Source: Actinomycetota bacterium (lineage in GTDB: Bacteria > Actinomycetota > Acidimicrobiia > Acidimicrobiales > Ilumatobacteraceae). From it: a stretch of DNA of 64,000 nt. Positions within the stretch are counted from its first letter, which is position 1. Each line of letters begins with the position of its first letter. The translations under genes and the position numbers were made by a program. The notes beneath the pieces were generated by a model. The model did no database searches and had not been told where the DNA came from. It saw only the letters and a list, made by a program, of their open reading frames with translations. The stretch covers positions 124,001 to 188,000 of the forward strand of contig JAUSLV010000022.1 in the NCBI GenBank assembly GCA_030645495.1, read 5' to 3'. This document shows, piece after piece, positions 33,825 to 42,186 of this stretch.

Positions 33825-33902
33825 CGGATCGTCCCTTCACCAGGTCGCAGCCACGACCGAGGTGCATGCAGGGTTCCCCCATCCCGGCCGATCCAAACCG
33901 TC

Positions 33903-33928
33903 GTTTCGCCACAGGGCCCACCGGGTAC
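33903..33928 (+). promoter_or_regulatory. SigF/SigB-like promoter for the PAP2 pair
   Basis: GTTT (33903-33906), 16-nt spacer, GGGTAC (33923-33928), 10 bp before the first PAP2 start at 33939. The actinobacterial general-stress sigma consensus is GTTT-N(14-17)-GGGTA(T/C). Confidence 0.6.
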
Positions 33929-33938
33929 AGCAGCAGCG

Positions 33939-34670
33939 ATGCCACTCGACGCCCTTCCCCACAGCGCGCTGCCGCCCGCCGTCGCAGTGCCCTTCCCTGC
34001 CAGCACGCCACGTCTTCGCGAGACGTGGCCGGTGCACCGGCGCCAGGCCCTCCAACTGCTGGCCGTCAGTCTCGCGTTCATCGCCATCTGGAGCCTGATC
34101 GGATTGGTGCTGACGCACACGCTCGCCGGTTCCCGGTTCGTCCACGCCGACGTCTCGGTCTCCTCGTGGCTCGCGCGTCACCGCACGAGCGGGTGGAACA
34201 ACCTCACCAGCATCGGCTCGGCGCTGGCCGACACCACCGTGAAGGTCGTCATCACCGCCGTCCTCGCCAGCGCCATGCTGTGGCGTTGGAAACGCTGGCG
34301 GGAGCCGCTGATGATCGTGATCCCGCTTGTGCTCGAGGCGCTGTGCTTCATCACCGTCACGACGGTCGTCGGGCGGCCACGGCCGAGCATGTCGCTCGAC
34401 TCATCGCCGGTGAACTCCAGCTACCCGTCCGGACACACGGCCGCTGCCGTCGCCTATGCGGCATTCGTGGTCGTCCTCTTCTGGCACACGCCGCGTCGGT
34501 GGGTCCGCGTCGTCGCAGTCGTCGCCGCCGTTGCAGTCGTGATGTTCGTCGGCCTCTCCAGGCTCTACCGGGGTATGCACTACACGACCGACATCGTCAT
34601 GGGCGGCCTCCTCGGTGGGATGAGCGTCATCGTCGCCTTCCTGATCCTGCGCCGAAGCGAATCCCCATGA
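33939..34670 (+). CDS. PAP2-family membrane phosphatase
   Basis: 243 residues with about six membrane helices. The three PAP2 motifs are present: 'VVGRPRPS' (of KxxxxxxRP), 'YPSGHT' and 'SRLYRGMHYTTDI' (SRxxxxxHxxxD). It would remove phosphate from phosphatidic acid, undecaprenyl pyrophosphate or related lipids at the outer face. It overlaps the second PAP2 gene by 4 bp (ATGA). A stress-type promoter lies upstream. Confidence 0.9.
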   Translation: MPLDALPHSALPPAVAVPFPASTPRLRETWPVHRRQALQLLAVSLAFIAIWSLIGLVLTHTLAGSRFVHADVSVSSWLARHRTSGWNNLTSIGSALADTTVKVVITAVLASAMLWRWKRWREPLMIVIPLVLEALCFITVTTVVGRPRPSMSLDSSPVNSSYPSGHTAAAVAYAAFVVVLFWHTPRRWVRVVAVVAAVAVVMFVGLSRLYRGMHYTTDIVMGGLLGGMSVIVAFLILRRSESP

Positions 34671-35578
34671 AGCCACCGCTGATCGTCCTGCTGTGCGGAC
34701 TCGGCGCTGCCTTCCTCGTCTTCGTCGCCTCGGCATCGCGGCGGTTGCACGTCGATCCGATCGACACCGCGGTCGAACAGCGCGCCGTGCGTCGTTCGCT
34801 GCTGCGGCACCCACGGGTGCGCCGCTTCCTGCGCGAACGAGTCGACCGGCGCACGGCCGGCGGGTTCCTGCTCACCGTCAGTTTCGCCGTCGTGTTCCTG
34901 GTGGCGATCGCCGTCGGGTGGTTGCTCGGCCTGATCCGCGAACACTCGTGGTTGTCCAATGCCGACAAGTCACTGGCGAAGTGGGGGTCGGAGCACGGCA
35001 CATCCACCACCGTTGACGTGCTCACCTCGATAACGCAGCTCGGGAGCAGCGTCGTGGCCATCTCCGGGCTCGCGATAGTCGGGTGCCTCGACTACTACCG
35101 GCGGCACAACGCCGAGGTGTTCGCCTTCTTCGCCGTGATCAGCGTCGGCCAACTGCTGCTGGCCAATGTGCTCAAGTGGGCCGTGGCGCGCGAGCGGCCC
35201 GCCGTGCTTCACCTCGTGAAGGCGTCGGGCTACTCGTTCCCGTCCGGACACTCGGTGACGGCTGCGGCCTCGATGTCGGCGATCGCGCTCGTCCTCGGCG
35301 CGGGCACCTCGCGCCGCGCCCGGGCCGCGCTCGCCGCCGCGGCCGCGCTCGTCGCGGTGTCGGTGGCCACCAGTCGCGCACTGCTGGGTGTGCACTGGCT
35401 GAGCGACGTGATTGCCGGCCTGCTCATCGGCTGGGGGTGGTTCACCATCGCGGCCATCCTGTTCGGCGGCCGCGTAGCCCGCCTGGGTGACCCGGTCAGC
35501 GTCCGCCCCGCCGGCGGCACGGCGAGCGGGCTCAGTGTTCCGGCGGAACACAGAGCGTCAGCGCCCGGGGACGGATGA
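34667..35578 (+). CDS. PAP2-family membrane phosphatase (second)
   Basis: 303 residues. The motifs are 'KWAVARERPA', 'SFPSGHSVTAAASM' and 'SRALLGVHWLSDVIAG'. It is longer at the N-terminus than the preceding PAP2 protein, with an extra helix and an Arg-rich loop. The coupled tandem suggests two phosphatases with different lipid substrates made together. Its last 47 bp overlap the 3' end of the lipid-kinase gene on the other strand. Confidence 0.9.
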   Translation: MKPPLIVLLCGLGAAFLVFVASASRRLHVDPIDTAVEQRAVRRSLLRHPRVRRFLRERVDRRTAGGFLLTVSFAVVFLVAIAVGWLLGLIREHSWLSNADKSLAKWGSEHGTSTTVDVLTSITQLGSSVVAISGLAIVGCLDYYRRHNAEVFAFFAVISVGQLLLANVLKWAVARERPAVLHLVKASGYSFPSGHSVTAAASMSAIALVLGAGTSRRARAALAAAAALVAVSVATSRALLGVHWLSDVIAGLLIGWGWFTIAAILFGGRVARLGDPVSVRPAGGTASGLSVPAEHRASAPGDG

Positions 35579-36455
35579 CGAACTCGAGCCGCTTGGCCCG
35601 CTGCTTCACCCCGCCATCCATCTCGAAGCGCTGACGCGTGCGGAACTCGGCGACGATCGTGGAACCATCCGCGAGCCGTGCGTGAGCCGACCAGCGCTGG
35701 CGGCGCATGACGGAGCTGATGGCCAGGCTGCTCCACTGTCGGATGCCGATCGCGGTGAGGACCGCGACGTGAATCCGGCCATCGGTGGGAGTCGCGCCGG
35801 GGAAGGCTTCCACGCCACCCTTCAGTCGTCCGCCGTTGCCTACCAGCACGCAGCTGGCCCGACCAGAGAAGAACCGCTGACCGTCGATCGTCACGGTGAC
35901 GTGGAATCGCTTGCGGCTGCGTGCTTCACGAACGCCTGACAACATGTACGCCACGAACCCCAGCCGCTCCTTGGACGCTTCCGCGCCGTCGAGCATGGCC
36001 ACGTCGAACCCGACTCCGGCCATCACGTTGAAGGTGCGTCCGTTGCACTCGGCGCTGTCGATGCGCCGACGAGACCCGCCGACCACGGTGTCGACCACAT
36101 CCTGGATGTCGGTCGGCAGGCCAAGGCCGGACACGAGCAGATTGGCCGTGCCGCACGGCACGATCGCGAGCGCCACGGAGGTGCCCACCACTGCCTCGGC
36201 GGCGGCACGCACGGTTCCGTCGCCGCCGCAGACCACGACTGTACGCGCCCCACGCTTCAACGCCTTCTTGGTGGCAGCCGTCGCGCGCGAGCCGCTCGGC
36301 GCGTCATACCACTTCACGTCGGCGCAGCCTGCTGCCGTCAGGGCGAGTCGCAATGCTCGCTGTTCGCGCTTGCCCAGCTTCTCGGAGTTGACCACGACGG
36401 CGACGTCGGTCATCGGTGAGCGTGCTGCGCGGTGGGCTGTATCGGTGAGCGTCAT
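35532..36455 (-). CDS. Diacylglycerol kinase-family lipid kinase
   Basis: 307 residues (an alternative start ATG 36413 would give 293). The DAGK catalytic domain shows 'ARTVVVCGGDGTVRAAAEAVVG' (the GGDGT nucleotide site) and 'LAIVPCGTANLLVSGLGLP', followed by the beta-sandwich with 'NVMAGVGFDVAML' and 'GNGGRLKGG'. It would phosphorylate diacylglycerol or sphingoid/long-chain lipids, the reverse of the PAP2 reaction encoded convergently. The start is divergent from a stress promoter at 36503. Confidence 0.9.
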   Translation of the reverse strand: MTLTDTAHRAARSPMTDVAVVVNSEKLGKREQRALRLALTAAGCADVKWYDAPSGSRATAATKKALKRGARTVVVCGGDGTVRAAAEAVVGTSVALAIVPCGTANLLVSGLGLPTDIQDVVDTVVGGSRRRIDSAECNGRTFNVMAGVGFDVAMLDGAEASKERLGFVAYMLSGVREARSRKRFHVTVTIDGQRFFSGRASCVLVGNGGRLKGGVEAFPGATPTDGRIHVAVLTAIGIRQWSSLAISSVMRRQRWSAHARLADGSTIVAEFRTRQRFEMDGGVKQRAKRLEFVIRPRALTLCVPPEH

Positions 36456-36502
36456 CAGTGATTGGTTCCCGAACGGCGGCAGACCCAAACCGCGCGCTGG
36501 AG

Positions 36503-36528
36503 GTTTGCGCGTCTGCTGCGTCGGGTAC
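36503..36528 (+). promoter_or_regulatory. SigF/SigB-like promoter for the DUF2231-CsbD operon
   Basis: GTTT (36503-36506, preceded by G), 16-nt spacer, GGGTAC (36523-36528), 20 bp before ATG 36549. CsbD, encoded at the end of this unit, belongs to the sigma-B regulon of Bacillus, which supports a stress-sigma promoter here. Confidence 0.65.
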
Positions 36529-36548
36529 CCCCACGTGGAAGGGGGTGG

Positions 36549-36719
36549 ATGATGAACCAAGAAGCGCAACGACGAGTGGGGTTCTTTCAGGGCATCGCAG
36601 CAGTGCTGCGCGCAACCGTGCACGCGTTCGGTGTCGTGCTGAGTCTGCTGGGTAGGGGAGTCGCCGCGGTCACCCGCCGCTCCCACGGCGAACCATCGAG
36701 ATCGGAAGACGCAGAATGA
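36549..36719 (+). CDS. Small membrane-associated protein
   Basis: 56 residues: 'MMNQEAQRRVGFFQGIAAVL' then a hydrophobic stretch 'ATVHAFGVVLSLLGRGVAAV' and a charged tail. The family is unknown. It is the first gene of the stress unit and overlaps the DUF2231 gene by 4 bp (ATGA). Confidence 0.6.
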   Translation: MMNQEAQRRVGFFQGIAAVLRATVHAFGVVLSLLGRGVAAVTRRSHGEPSRSEDAE

Positions 36720-37369
36720 GGAAGTTCTCCATACGGCCCACGATGACGATGCGTGGGCGAACGTTCAAAGGACTACGCGGCTGGTCGGGCAAACCGACGC
36801 ACCCGCCGCTGACCGATTTCCCGATCGCGGCCTACCTCTTCGGTGCCACAGCCGACGTGATCGCCTCGCTCGGGCGCCACGAACCGTGGAGTCGCGACTT
36901 CTTCCGTGCGGGCACGTTCCTGTTCATCGCCGGTGCGGCCCTGTCGGTACTCACCGCGCTCACCGGCTTCTGGGACTGGCTGCGCTCCACCACGAAGGGA
37001 ACCCAAGCCCGGCGCACGGCCAACACCCATGCGTTGGCAATGATGCTCGTGACCGCGCTCGCCGTGGCCGACGTCGTGCTGCGCCTGAACGTGTACGACA
37101 CCCGTGGCCACCCCACGGTGGCCATCCTGGCGCTCTCCATCGTGGTGGCCGCGTTGGTCGCCGTCGGTGCCAGCTTCGGTGGCACCTTGGTGTTCGAGCA
37201 CGGGTTCAACGTCGAGACCGCCACCGACAGCCGTGCATGGCACGTGTCCGAGACCGACGTGATGCCCGGAGAACCCGAGCCGGTCGAGGACGAGATGTCG
37301 GTGTCCGACCGCCTTGCCGACTCGGAGGTTGCTGTCACCAGCCACACACCCGACCCGCTGCACGAGTGA
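36716..37369 (+). CDS. DUF2231 membrane protein
   Basis: 217 residues with four membrane helices. The DUF2231 entry motif 'KPTHPPLTDFPIAAYLFG' is present, followed by 'SVLTALTGFWDWL' and the closing 'GGTLVFEHGFNV'. The acidic C-terminal tail is cytoplasmic. Function is unknown; some relatives are haem- or redox-linked, but no haem motif was found here. It is cotranscribed with the preceding small gene and probably with CsbD 42 bp downstream. Confidence 0.88.
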   Translation: MRKFSIRPTMTMRGRTFKGLRGWSGKPTHPPLTDFPIAAYLFGATADVIASLGRHEPWSRDFFRAGTFLFIAGAALSVLTALTGFWDWLRSTTKGTQARRTANTHALAMMLVTALAVADVVLRLNVYDTRGHPTVAILALSIVVAALVAVGASFGGTLVFEHGFNVETATDSRAWHVSETDVMPGEPEPVEDEMSVSDRLADSEVAVTSHTPDPLHE

Positions 37370-37411
37370 GCTGTGGCTCACCTGCGCAGCCTGAGAGAGA
37401 AGGAACCAACC

Positions 37412-37600
37412 ATGGACAACAAGGACCAGGTCAAGGGCAAAGTGAAGCAAGCGGTCGGCGACCTCACCGACAACGACGCGCTGAAGAGGGAGGGCAAGGC
37501 CGATGAGAAGGCCGGCCGGGCCAAGGAGATCCTCCACGACGTGAAGGAGAAGGCCGATCACATGGTCGACGTGGTGAAGGACAAGGTCGCTCACCACTGA
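37412..37600 (+). CDS. CsbD-family stress protein
   Basis: 62 residues, highly charged: 'MDNKDQVKGKVKQAVGDLTD' and then 'EGKADEKAGRAKEILHDVKEK', the CsbD signature. These small, probably disordered or helical proteins accumulate under general stress; the molecular role is unclear. GAGAAGGA precedes ATG 37412. It closes the unit driven by the promoter at 36503. Confidence 0.92.
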   Translation: MDNKDQVKGKVKQAVGDLTDNDALKREGKADEKAGRAKEILHDVKEKADHMVDVVKDKVAHH

Positions 37601-37665
37601 CAGCAGTGCACTGGCGGGGGTCGTGTGGCGTCATCTCGACGCTGCCGGCCCCCGCCGTCGCGGGC

Positions 37666-39504
37666 TCACCGCGGCGGCTGGTGGTCGCGGCCGCCCCACC
37701 GTGTGGTCTTGGCACGCTTCGCTTCGTACATCGCCCGGTCGGCCTCAGCGAGTAGCGCAGCGCTGTCGTACCCAACCGTGCTGGTGTCGGCGATCCCGAT
37801 GCTGGCAGGGCAGAACGCGACTTCCGTAGGGGTGATGTTGATCGGTACCGCCAACGCCCGATCCAGACGCTCGATCAGGTCTCGCGAGTTCGAGTCGCTC
37901 TGTTCGTAAACGATGACGAACTCGTCGCCGCCGACGCGGGCCACCGTATCGACCCCACGCACGACATCCAGTAGACGTCGGGCAGTTTCGCGGAGCACGA
38001 TGTCGCCACACTCGTGGCCGTACGTGTCGTTCACGCTCTTGAACCCATCGAGATCGAGGAATGCAACGCCAAGGACGGCACCGTTGCGTTGCGTGCGCGC
38101 GAGTTTCGCATCGAGCAACTCCTCGAGCAGTCGTCGGTTGGCCAGTCCGGTCAGCGGATCGCGCAACGCGAGCGCTGCCACGTTCGCCTGCAGCCGCCGC
38201 AGTTCGGTGACATCGCGGCTCACGCCCTGTAGCCCACCGCGCACCGGGGTGGTTCGGGTCTCGCCGATGACGGTCGAACCGTCGGCGTGTCGGAAGCGGA
38301 AGTCGAAATGGCCGAGCACTCGCTCGCCATTGAGCGCACGGCCGATCGCAGTCGTACTGGACTCATCAAGGATCTCCATTATCCGGCTGAAGTCGTCGAG
38401 GAAGTACGACGGCGGATAGCCGAGGATGGTCTCCACAGAAGGACTCATGTAGTCGAAGTGAGGGGTTGGATCGAGCCTGACGCGCCACACGACGTCGGCC
38501 GACTTGTCGGCCAGTTCGCGGAACCGAGCCTCGCTTGCCGCGAGTTCGGCCTCCGCGTTGTGGCGGGCGGTGACATCGCGACCGATGGACAGGATCTCGT
38601 CACCGTGCGCAGTGACGAGATAGCGATCGATCCAGTGAATCCGTTGGTCAGGATGATCGGCGACGGCACGTGCGGCGATGTCTTCGAGCACGGGGTTGTC
38701 GGGGCCGAGTAGCCTCAGCTGCGCGGTGAGGCCGGCCAACTCGTCCTTGGACAAGAACGCCTCGAGGGGCTGTCCCACTGCCACATCCGGCGAAGTGTGG
38801 TACTGGGCAGCCCATGCAGCGTTGCAGTACGTGATGGCATGATCCGCAACGCGATATCGCGAGACGTGTTCCGGCATGACGTCGAGCATCATCGCCGCGC
38901 TCTCGAGTTCCACCGCTTGCGCGCGGAGCGCGAACGTGACGTGGCGGGTGTCCGCCACCAGGTCTTGCAGAGTGGCACCCATGCCCACGGCACAGATCAC
39001 GAAGACTGCGACCGAGATGCTGGCGGGACTCGACGACGCCACTGGACTCACCGGAATCAACAGCCACAGCGCCAGCGCGGTCAGGGTGCCGATCGAAACG
39101 ACCGTGAAACGACTCTCGTAGATCGCCAACCACACCAGCGGCAGGAGTGTCAGCGACATGAATGCGGAGCTGAAGCCGGTGCCGGCCGCGGCGATCAAGA
39201 GGAGTGTCGCGATGAGGAACAGCACCGGCGAGACGAGTTGCCACGGTCGGGGAACCCGCTCCCACGGTGCGATCAGCGAGGCGATGATCGTGACCGCGCC
39301 CACGATCAATCCAGCAATGGCGAGGCCGGGCCGCGTCCACGATGTGGCGGGAACCGCGACGATCACGCTGAGCGTCGACGTGATCGCGAAGGGCGCCACG
39401 CGACGAAGCCGGCCCACGCCGATCAATGGTCCGAGCGTGGTGTCGACGACGTGCGGGGCGGGTGGCGGTACTCCCGAGAGCTTGTTGCTGGTGGTCGTGG
39501 CCAT
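37666..39504 (-). CDS. Membrane PAS-GGDEF diguanylate cyclase
   Basis: 612 residues. Six or so membrane helices (about 35-185) are followed by two PAS regions ('ALRAQAVELESAAMMLDVMPEHVSRY...', 'SEARFRELADKSADVVWRV...') and a GGDEF domain with intact active site 'RVGGDEF'. The product-inhibition motif RGVD lies 5 residues upstream, so the enzyme should make c-di-GMP and be feedback-regulated. The PAS domains suggest redox, light or ligand input. GC is lower than in the flanking regions. It is the first of three c-di-GMP genes in this block. Confidence 0.92.
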   Translation of the reverse strand: MATTTSNKLSGVPPPAPHVVDTTLGPLIGVGRLRRVAPFAITSTLSVIVAVPATSWTRPGLAIAGLIVGAVTIIASLIAPWERVPRPWQLVSPVLFLIATLLLIAAAGTGFSSAFMSLTLLPLVWLAIYESRFTVVSIGTLTALALWLLIPVSPVASSSPASISVAVFVICAVGMGATLQDLVADTRHVTFALRAQAVELESAAMMLDVMPEHVSRYRVADHAITYCNAAWAAQYHTSPDVAVGQPLEAFLSKDELAGLTAQLRLLGPDNPVLEDIAARAVADHPDQRIHWIDRYLVTAHGDEILSIGRDVTARHNAEAELAASEARFRELADKSADVVWRVRLDPTPHFDYMSPSVETILGYPPSYFLDDFSRIMEILDESSTTAIGRALNGERVLGHFDFRFRHADGSTVIGETRTTPVRGGLQGVSRDVTELRRLQANVAALALRDPLTGLANRRLLEELLDAKLARTQRNGAVLGVAFLDLDGFKSVNDTYGHECGDIVLRETARRLLDVVRGVDTVARVGGDEFVIVYEQSDSNSRDLIERLDRALAVPINITPTEVAFCPASIGIADTSTVGYDSAALLAEADRAMYEAKRAKTTRWGGRDHQPPR

Positions 39505-39571
39505 GTGGTCCTTCCGGCCTTGCGCCGTGCGGTCGCTTCCCCCTCAGCCATCGGCGTGACCGAGCCCGGCC

Positions 39572-41284
39572 TCAAGAGTCCCAGGCGGCGTGAACACGGT
39601 TGCGACCGTGTTGCTTCGCATTGTACAAGCTGCGGTCGGCGTCGCCGATCGCCTCGCTGACCGGTTGGCCCGGATGATGCATCGCGACTCCGACCGAGAC
39701 GGTCACGGTGTCGAGACCAGGGATGTCCGGGAACCTGAGGCCGGCAACGGCTTCTCTGATGCGTTCGGCCGCTGCCACGGTGTGCGCTCGATCCGAGTTG
39801 ACCACCAACGCAAGCATTTCCTCACCGCCATATCGGAAGACGAGGTCGGAGGTGCGCACCGTGCGGCTGCACGCCGTGGCCACCTCGTGCAGAACCCGGT
39901 CACCCGCCTGATGGCCGAAGTCGTCGTTGACCCGCTTGAAGTGATCGATGTCGACCATCAAGACACCGAACCGGGCTTCAGCGCGTGCGAACTGGGTCAG
40001 CGCGTGGCGGTTCAACAAACCGGTCAACGCGTCGTGTGTGGCGCTCTCACGCAGCTCGAGTTGCTCGTGCTCCATGTCGCGCTGCTCCAGATGCCGGTTG
40101 AGTGCCACCCGCAAGGCAGGCGCGAGCCTGAAGAACATCTCGCCCATTTCTTGGGAGATCTCGGTGGGTTCGGTCAAGATGATGTGGACCGATGCCGGCG
40201 GTCCCTCGCCACCAACGGCCAACACCAGCGATGTCGCCGACTCCACCGGCATCTCCGCCGGACTACCGAGGAAGCCGTCGTCGCCGGCGAAGCGCAGCAC
40301 GCCTTCCTTCGGTGTGTCGGCGAACACCTCGATCGATTCGATCGGCAGCACATCGGGCAGCACCCTTTGTGCGATCGAGGCCAACTCGGGAAGGTTGTGG
40401 GCCAACACCAAGGCTTCGGTCATCCGCCGTACGGCGTTCGAGACCCTCAGCAATCGGGCGACGTCGAGGTCTTCGCGAGCGATCAGAAAGATGCCGCACT
40501 CCAACTCGGCGAGCCGGTCGAACATCTCATCGACCAATGGCTCGGGTATGACACAACCGTGCTGCGGCGCGATCATCGTGATCGGTTGGAACGAACGACG
40601 CAACCGCGCCAGCCCAGCGCCCAGGATCTCCCTACTCGGCATGTAGTGCTCGTGGAACGGGCGAAGCGCCTCGAAGTAGCTCGCATCGGACGCGAACAAC
40701 TCGCTTCCGTCGGTGAATCCGCCGAAGATGTCCGAGCTGAACAACACACCGGTGCCGCTGTCCCACGAGCACATCGCACCTGGAAAGTGCAGATACGGCG
40801 TCAGCACGAAGCGGAGTGCACGGCCGCCATCCAGCGGCAGCTGCCAGTCGTGGTCCTCCACCAGGTAGTAGGGAAACCCGGCGTTGTAGTGGTGCAGCAA
40901 CGTCTGCGCCCGCCACTCGGTGACGAGCTCGATGTCCGGGCGCTGCAACCGGGCCCGAAGCAGTGGAAGACCGGCGGCGATGTCGGGGTCGCTGTGATGG
41001 CACACGATCCAGCGGATGTGCTCCAACGGGATGATCTCGCGAACCTTGTCGAGCACGTCATCGATCACCTCGGTCGACCCGGGATCGATCAGCACCGACT
41101 GGTCGCCGGCCTCGACCAGGTACGCATGGCACTGGAAGGTCTCCGCTGGACGCACGGCACCCACCCACCACACACGGGGCGCGATCTCCACCGGCCCACT
41201 GCTCGACGAACCTGGTTTCGACACAAGCGTGACCTTAGCCCCGCTCACGCTCGCGTCAGACCCGCTCACGACCCAGGTCGGCAT
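39572..41284 (-). CDS. Di-iron metallo-beta-lactamase-fold (ODP-like) sensor fused to GGDEF
   Basis: 570 residues. The N-terminal ~250 residues carry the flavodiiron/oxygen-binding di-iron fold: 'ETFQCHAYLVEAGDQSVLIDPG', 'WIVCHHSDPDIAAGLP' (His97, Asp99, Asp101), 'LHFPGAM' (His166), 'LFSSDIFGGF' (Asp185) and 'IAPQHG' (His242). The usual His after the third ligand is Ile102. A linker domain (about 260-390) precedes GGDEF with 'RYGGEEM' and an RTSD inhibition site. Oxygen or nitric oxide binding at the iron pair would tune c-di-GMP synthesis. No flavodoxin domain is present. Confidence 0.88.
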   Translation of the reverse strand: MPTWVVSGSDASVSGAKVTLVSKPGSSSSGPVEIAPRVWWVGAVRPAETFQCHAYLVEAGDQSVLIDPGSTEVIDDVLDKVREIIPLEHIRWIVCHHSDPDIAAGLPLLRARLQRPDIELVTEWRAQTLLHHYNAGFPYYLVEDHDWQLPLDGGRALRFVLTPYLHFPGAMCSWDSGTGVLFSSDIFGGFTDGSELFASDASYFEALRPFHEHYMPSREILGAGLARLRRSFQPITMIAPQHGCVIPEPLVDEMFDRLAELECGIFLIAREDLDVARLLRVSNAVRRMTEALVLAHNLPELASIAQRVLPDVLPIESIEVFADTPKEGVLRFAGDDGFLGSPAEMPVESATSLVLAVGGEGPPASVHIILTEPTEISQEMGEMFFRLAPALRVALNRHLEQRDMEHEQLELRESATHDALTGLLNRHALTQFARAEARFGVLMVDIDHFKRVNDDFGHQAGDRVLHEVATACSRTVRTSDLVFRYGGEEMLALVVNSDRAHTVAAAERIREAVAGLRFPDIPGLDTVTVSVGVAMHHPGQPVSEAIGDADRSLYNAKQHGRNRVHAAWDS

Positions 41285-42068
41285 TGATGTACGCGCCGAG
41301 GAGGACGATCAGCACCAGCAGATGCACCCACAGCATGAGGATGACGACGCCGGCAAGCACTCCGTAGGTCGCGTTGTACGAGCCGGAGTTCGCGACGTAC
41401 ACGTTCGTGCCCAGGGTCACCAGCACCAGCGCCACGAGCGCGAAGAGCGAGCCGACCGCGACTCCCTTGCGGGCATGCCCTTCCTGATCCGAACCCAACC
41501 GGTAGGTCAGCTCGATGCCAACCAGCGCGAGCGCGGCCAACGCGACCCACAATGCCAGCCGAAGGGACCATCGCGCGGCCCCGGAAGGCACCAGCCCTGG
41601 CAGCACCGCGAAGGCGGCCACCGCGACGCCGGCGGTGAAGAGCGTGCCGAGCGTGAATGCCAGCGCGGTCGCCCGACGACGCACGACCCCGCGCTGCCGT
41701 ACGTCGTAGGCCTGGCCGATCGCGTCGAGGAGGTGCTGCACGCCGCGCGATGCGGACCACAGCGCCACGGTGAAGGCGAGGACGAACGAGCCGCCGAGCG
41801 CCCCGGATGGTTCGTCGGCGATGTGCGCCAGCTGATCGGCCAGCACCTGCCTCGCGCCGCCCGGCAGCACCGCGAAGACCCTGCTGACGTGCCGGTCGAC
41901 GTCGGCCGGCGCAGCGATCAGGCCGTACATCGACACCGTGGCCGCGAGTGCGGGCACCATCGACAAGAACCCGTAGAACGCCACGCCCGCGGCAGCGAGC
42001 GTCGAGTGATCATCGCGCATGCCGGCTCGCACGCGCTTCACTCTGCCCTTCCATTCGGTACGCGGCAC
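41256..42068 (-). CDS. YihY/BrkB-family membrane protein
   Basis: 270 residues from GTG 42068. The family motif 'HSTLAAAGVAFYGFLSMVPALAATVSMYGL' opens the protein, 'LWSASRGVQHLLDAIGQAYDV' follows, and about six membrane helices end with 'GVLAGVVILMLWVHLLVLIVLLGAYINADLG'. The longer frame upstream has no family similarity and overlaps the next gene antisense. Once annotated as RNase BN, the family is a membrane protein of uncertain transport role. It overlaps the ODP-GGDEF gene by 29 bp. Confidence 0.9.
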   Translation of the reverse strand: MPRTEWKGRVKRVRAGMRDDHSTLAAAGVAFYGFLSMVPALAATVSMYGLIAAPADVDRHVSRVFAVLPGGARQVLADQLAHIADEPSGALGGSFVLAFTVALWSASRGVQHLLDAIGQAYDVRQRGVVRRRATALAFTLGTLFTAGVAVAAFAVLPGLVPSGAARWSLRLALWVALAALALVGIELTYRLGSDQEGHARKGVAVGSLFALVALVLVTLGTNVYVANSGSYNATYGVLAGVVILMLWVHLLVLIVLLGAYINADLGRERV

Positions 42069-42186
42069 GTCGTCGAGACTACGACGGCGACGAACCAACC
42101 TGTGACGGACGTCATCGAACTCGCGGACTCGACTTTCTGGACAAAGTTCACCTCTTCTCTGGTTGACCGCGTGCCGATGAGTTGTT

